8,546 nucleotides of DNA from contig JAITVB010000191.1 in assembly GCA_031286025.1 (NCBI GenBank), forward strand, positions 1 to 8,546. Direction: 5' to 3'. The notes below the pieces were generated by a model. That model was given only the letters and a program-made list of their open reading frames with translations, made no database searches and was not told the origin of the DNA. Within the stretch, counting starts at the first letter, position 1. Each line of letters starts with the position of its first letter. This DNA comes from Rikenellaceae bacterium (GTDB taxonomy: Bacteria > Bacteroidota > Bacteroidia > Bacteroidales > Rikenellaceae). Positions 6,443-8,546 of this stretch are shown piece after piece. The translations under genes were made by a program, and so were the position numbers.

Positions 6443-6907
6443 TCATTTTGCCTGCTCGCAGTCGATCGTCGCGTCGTTGTCCGAAGCGGGCGACACCTTC
6501 ACAATGATCCCCCAGGGGATCTTTTGGCGCAACAAATATATAAAAATATAGTAAACGGCAAGCACCCCGAGCGTTAAAAGTGCAGCGAGCCCCTCGTTCA
6601 CTCCAATCCGGGGCGCACCGACCAAGGTGCCCGTCATCAGCAGCATCGGCGTGAGATACGTCACCGCGACCGCTTTAAGGCCCATTGCCCGCGTGATCGA
6701 CAACTCGACCTCCTCTCCCACCCGATAGGCATAAAAACCATCGACAGGCACAAAAAAGACTTTTTCGGCGCGCTCACCCATGCCGCAAGCACCCTTGACC
6801 CGGCACGACCCGCAAGCCGCCCGGGCAACGATCGCGACCGACACCGCCCCCTCGTGCACCTCCACCACGCGACCGCGGTGCGTGATATCATTCGGGGTCG
6901 ACATCAT
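6443..6907 (-). CDS. rseC: RseC/SoxR-reducing-system family membrane protein
   Basis: Small membrane protein of the RseC/MucC family. In gamma-proteobacteria RseC works with the RsxABCDGE (Rnf-type) complex that keeps SoxR reduced, and it also sits in the rpoE-rseABC operon. In Bacteroidota it is usually found next to rnf, as here, so a role in Rnf assembly or redox sensing is the best inference. The product has 154 residues: a soluble N terminus with a cysteine cluster, C32-GS-C35-RVKGA-C41, then two hydrophobic segments (about 76-98 and 104-126) and a hydrophilic C-terminal tail. The start is ATG 6907 or the next codon, ATG 6904. It follows nadE by 21 nt, with no Shine-Dalgarno site. Confidence 0.85.
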   Translation of the reverse strand: MMSTPNDITHRGRVVEVHEGAVSVAIVARAACGSCRVKGACGMGERAEKVFFVPVDGFYAYRVGEEVELSITRAMGLKAVAVTYLTPMLLMTGTLVGAPRIGVNEGLAALLTLGVLAVYYIFIYLLRQKIPWGIIVKVSPASDNDATIDCEQAK

Positions 6908-6928
6908 CGCTCGATGTGGTTTTCTAAA

Positions 6929-8509
6929 TTATAACAGGGATTCGAATTTGTAGGTCAGCGGCAGTATCCGGTCCTTGCCCAGGGTACAGGTCGAAAGCCG
7001 CAACACCGGACAGAACTGGTAACGCTTGTACTCGTTGCGGATCAACAGTTCGTAGACCCGTTTGACCGTACCGTTGTCAAAGCCTGCGGTGATGATCTCG
7101 TCGACCGTCTGGTTTTCCTCGATCAGGCGATAAAGGATAGCGTCCAACACGTCGTAGGGCGGCAGTGAATCGGTGTCTTTCTGCTCGGGACGCAACTCGG
7201 CCGACGGCGCTTTAGTCATCGTATGTTGGGGTATGATCTCTCTTTCGCGGTTCAGGTAACGTGCCAGATCGAAAACTTCCGTCTTGTACAGATCGCCCAA
7301 AATACTGATCGCCCCCACCGTGTCGCCATAGAGCGTGCCGTATCCCACGGCCGATTCACTCTTGTTGGCCGTGTTAAGAAGGATATGGCCGAACTTGTTC
7401 GAAAACGCCATCAACAACACCGCTCGCAGGCGCGACTGGATATTTTCCTCGGTCACGTCGAACGGCAACCGACCGTATGCGCTTTGCAGCGATTTGAGCA
7501 TCACGTCGTAAGTGTCGGAAATCGGCACGATCGAATACTCGACCCCCAACCGTTCGGCCAACACCACCGCATCCTCGACCGAATGGTCGCTCGAAAATGC
7601 CGACGGCAGCAGCAGCACCTTCACATTTTCCGGCCCGAGTGTTTCAGCCGCCAACGCGGCCACCACCGCCGAGTCGATCCCGCCCGAGAGGCCCAGACAG
7701 GCTTTTTTGAACCCATTCTTCGTAAAATAGTCGTGCAGGCCGAGTTTGATCGCCCGGTAAACATTGGCGGTTTTATTCTGTTCGGGGATCCCGAGCACCG
7801 GATTGTCGGCACAGGTGTCGACGATCACGTAGTCCTCTTCGAATTTCTGCAAAAAAGCAATCGCCTCTCCTTGCCGGTTGAAAAATGCGGAGGATCCGTC
7901 ATAAACCAAGTCGGTGTGGCCCCCCACATGATTGAGGTAAACCACGTGGCTCGCAGTGCGGAAAGCCAGTTTCGAAAAAAAATCGTAGCGGTTTTGCACC
8001 ACGCCACGCGCATAAGGCGATGACTGGAGGCTGACGATCAGGTCGGCCTGGTTGCCGAACTCTTCAGAAAAATAGCGGATATCGGAACCGATGAAGACGG
8101 CCACCTTTTTGCCGTCGACCTCGACAAACCCGTAACCTTTGGAATTATCGAGGTGATGGAGCTCCTCGCGTGACGAGACATTTTGTTTGCCGATGTATTT
8201 GGTCACCTTTTTATCGGCAACGATGGCGGCGGCGCTGATCGTGCCCTGGTCGGTCAACAGCGGAAGGCCGATGATGGCGGTAATACCGTCGCATTCGGCG
8301 GCGACTTCCTTGAGGGTTTCCCTGCATTTTTCGAGAAAGACCACATTGTTTAACAGGTCGTAGGCCGGCTTACCGCTGATGGCCTGTTCGCAGAAGAGGA
8401 CGATTCGGGCCTCGTCCGCTTTGGCCCGCCTGATACTTGAGGCAATCTTGGCTTTGTTCTCGTCGAAATTACCGATGGTGTAGTTCAATTGGGCAATGGC
8501 AATCTTCAT
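6929..8509 (-). CDS. nadE: NAD+ synthetase with a nitrilase-like N-terminal domain lacking the catalytic Cys
   Basis: Adenylates and amidates deamido-NAD+ (nicotinate adenine dinucleotide) to give NAD+, the last step of NAD synthesis. The 526-residue product has the two-domain layout of glutamine-dependent NAD synthetases. The N-terminal carbon-nitrogen hydrolase domain spans about 1-250 and the ATP-pyrophosphatase synthetase domain about 255-526. The synthetase domain has LSGGIDSAV (P-loop, S275-S280), LPSAFSSDHS, NTANKSESAVGYGTLYGD (379-396) and PSAELRPEQKD (435-445), all as expected. In the hydrolase domain E41 and K108 can be placed, but the catalytic Cys is G141 (VFIGSDIRY instead of the usual CED-type motif), and the LPxYxxFDE stretch is replaced by NVSSREELHHLD. 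Glutamine hydrolysis is therefore probably lost, leaving ammonia as nitrogen donor; this is an inference. ATG 8509 is chosen because MKIAIAQLNYTIGNF is the family N terminus. Confidence 0.93.
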   Translation of the reverse strand: MKIAIAQLNYTIGNFDENKAKIASSIRRAKADEARIVLFCEQAISGKPAYDLLNNVVFLEKCRETLKEVAAECDGITAIIGLPLLTDQGTISAAAIVADKKVTKYIGKQNVSSREELHHLDNSKGYGFVEVDGKKVAVFIGSDIRYFSEEFGNQADLIVSLQSSPYARGVVQNRYDFFSKLAFRTASHVVYLNHVGGHTDLVYDGSSAFFNRQGEAIAFLQKFEEDYVIVDTCADNPVLGIPEQNKTANVYRAIKLGLHDYFTKNGFKKACLGLSGGIDSAVVAALAAETLGPENVKVLLLPSAFSSDHSVEDAVVLAERLGVEYSIVPISDTYDVMLKSLQSAYGRLPFDVTEENIQSRLRAVLLMAFSNKFGHILLNTANKSESAVGYGTLYGDTVGAISILGDLYKTEVFDLARYLNREREIIPQHTMTKAPSAELRPEQKDTDSLPPYDVLDAILYRLIEENQTVDEIITAGFDNGTVKRVYELLIRNEYKRYQFCPVLRLSTCTLGKDRILPLTYKFESLL

Positions 8510-8539
8510 CTCCGGATTTTGCTTTACAAATTTCCAACA

Positions 8540-8546
8540 CAAAGGT
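8540..8546 (-). promoter_or_regulatory. Probable -7 promoter box of nadE, cut by the window edge
   Basis: The minus strand enters the window as ACCTTTG, which would complete TACCTTTG if the next base outside is A on the plus strand. It lies 30 nt before ATG 8509, a normal leader length for Bacteroidota. The -33 box is outside the window, so this is provisional. Confidence 0.35.

Noticed and set aside
7223..8023. A 266-codon plus-strand open frame opposite nadE
   Set aside because: It is antisense to conserved synthetase motifs and shows no recognisable domain.
1..8546. CRISPR arrays, defence genes, phage genes or transposases
   Set aside because: No regularly spaced repeats or recognisable genes of these kinds were seen. 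Apart from the 708-1321 gap the window is core metabolism.

Overview
The window looks like a chromosomal segment of a GC-rich Bacteroidota, most likely a gut Bacteroidales of the Alistipes/Rikenellaceae type. This rests on the rnf gene order B-C-D-G-E-A, the Bacteroidales-style RnfB with many ferredoxin motifs, TAnnTTTG-like promoter elements, mostly absent Shine-Dalgarno sites and moderately high GC. It is an inference from sequence character; no 16S or other marker gene is present. All recognised genes lie on the minus strand, so transcription runs from high to low coordinates.

Right part (8509-6443): nadE (NAD+ synthetase) followed after 21 nt by an RseC-family membrane protein with a cysteine cluster. 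A hairpin with a T-run follows the rseC stop directly (6412-6435). Middle (6337-1322): a complete six-gene Rnf operon, rnfB-rnfC-rnfD-rnfG-rnfE-rnfA, with gaps of only 4-15 nt. It encodes the membrane ferredoxin:NAD+ oxidoreductase, which couples electron transfer to ion transport. Iron-sulfur, covalent-FMN and membrane motifs are visible in the expected subunits. Left part (1321-708): about 610 bp without a convincing gene. It holds a perfect 14-bp terminator-type hairpin, two inward-facing TACCTTTG promoter-like boxes within a long imperfect inverted repeat, a symmetrical GGCAC/GTGCC cluster and a 38-codon frame of unknown status. Left edge (707-1): the first 235 codons of a UbiA-family polyprenyltransferase, which runs out of the window.

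Functionally the window is about redox and cofactors. NadE makes NAD+, Rnf reduces NAD+ with ferredoxin electrons (or runs in reverse), RseC is a known companion of Rnf/Rsx complexes, and the UbiA-family enzyme probably prenylates a quinone precursor. No clearly new multi-gene system is visible. The most notable observation is that the nitrilase (glutaminase) domain of NadE has Gly where the catalytic Cys should be and has lost the neighbouring LPxYxxFDE-type motif, which suggests an ammonia-dependent enzyme in a glutamine-dependent architecture. Next are a terminator-like hairpin splitting nadE-rseC from rnf, strong Shine-Dalgarno sites before rnfG and rnfE only, and the unexplained inverted repeat upstream of the UbiA gene.
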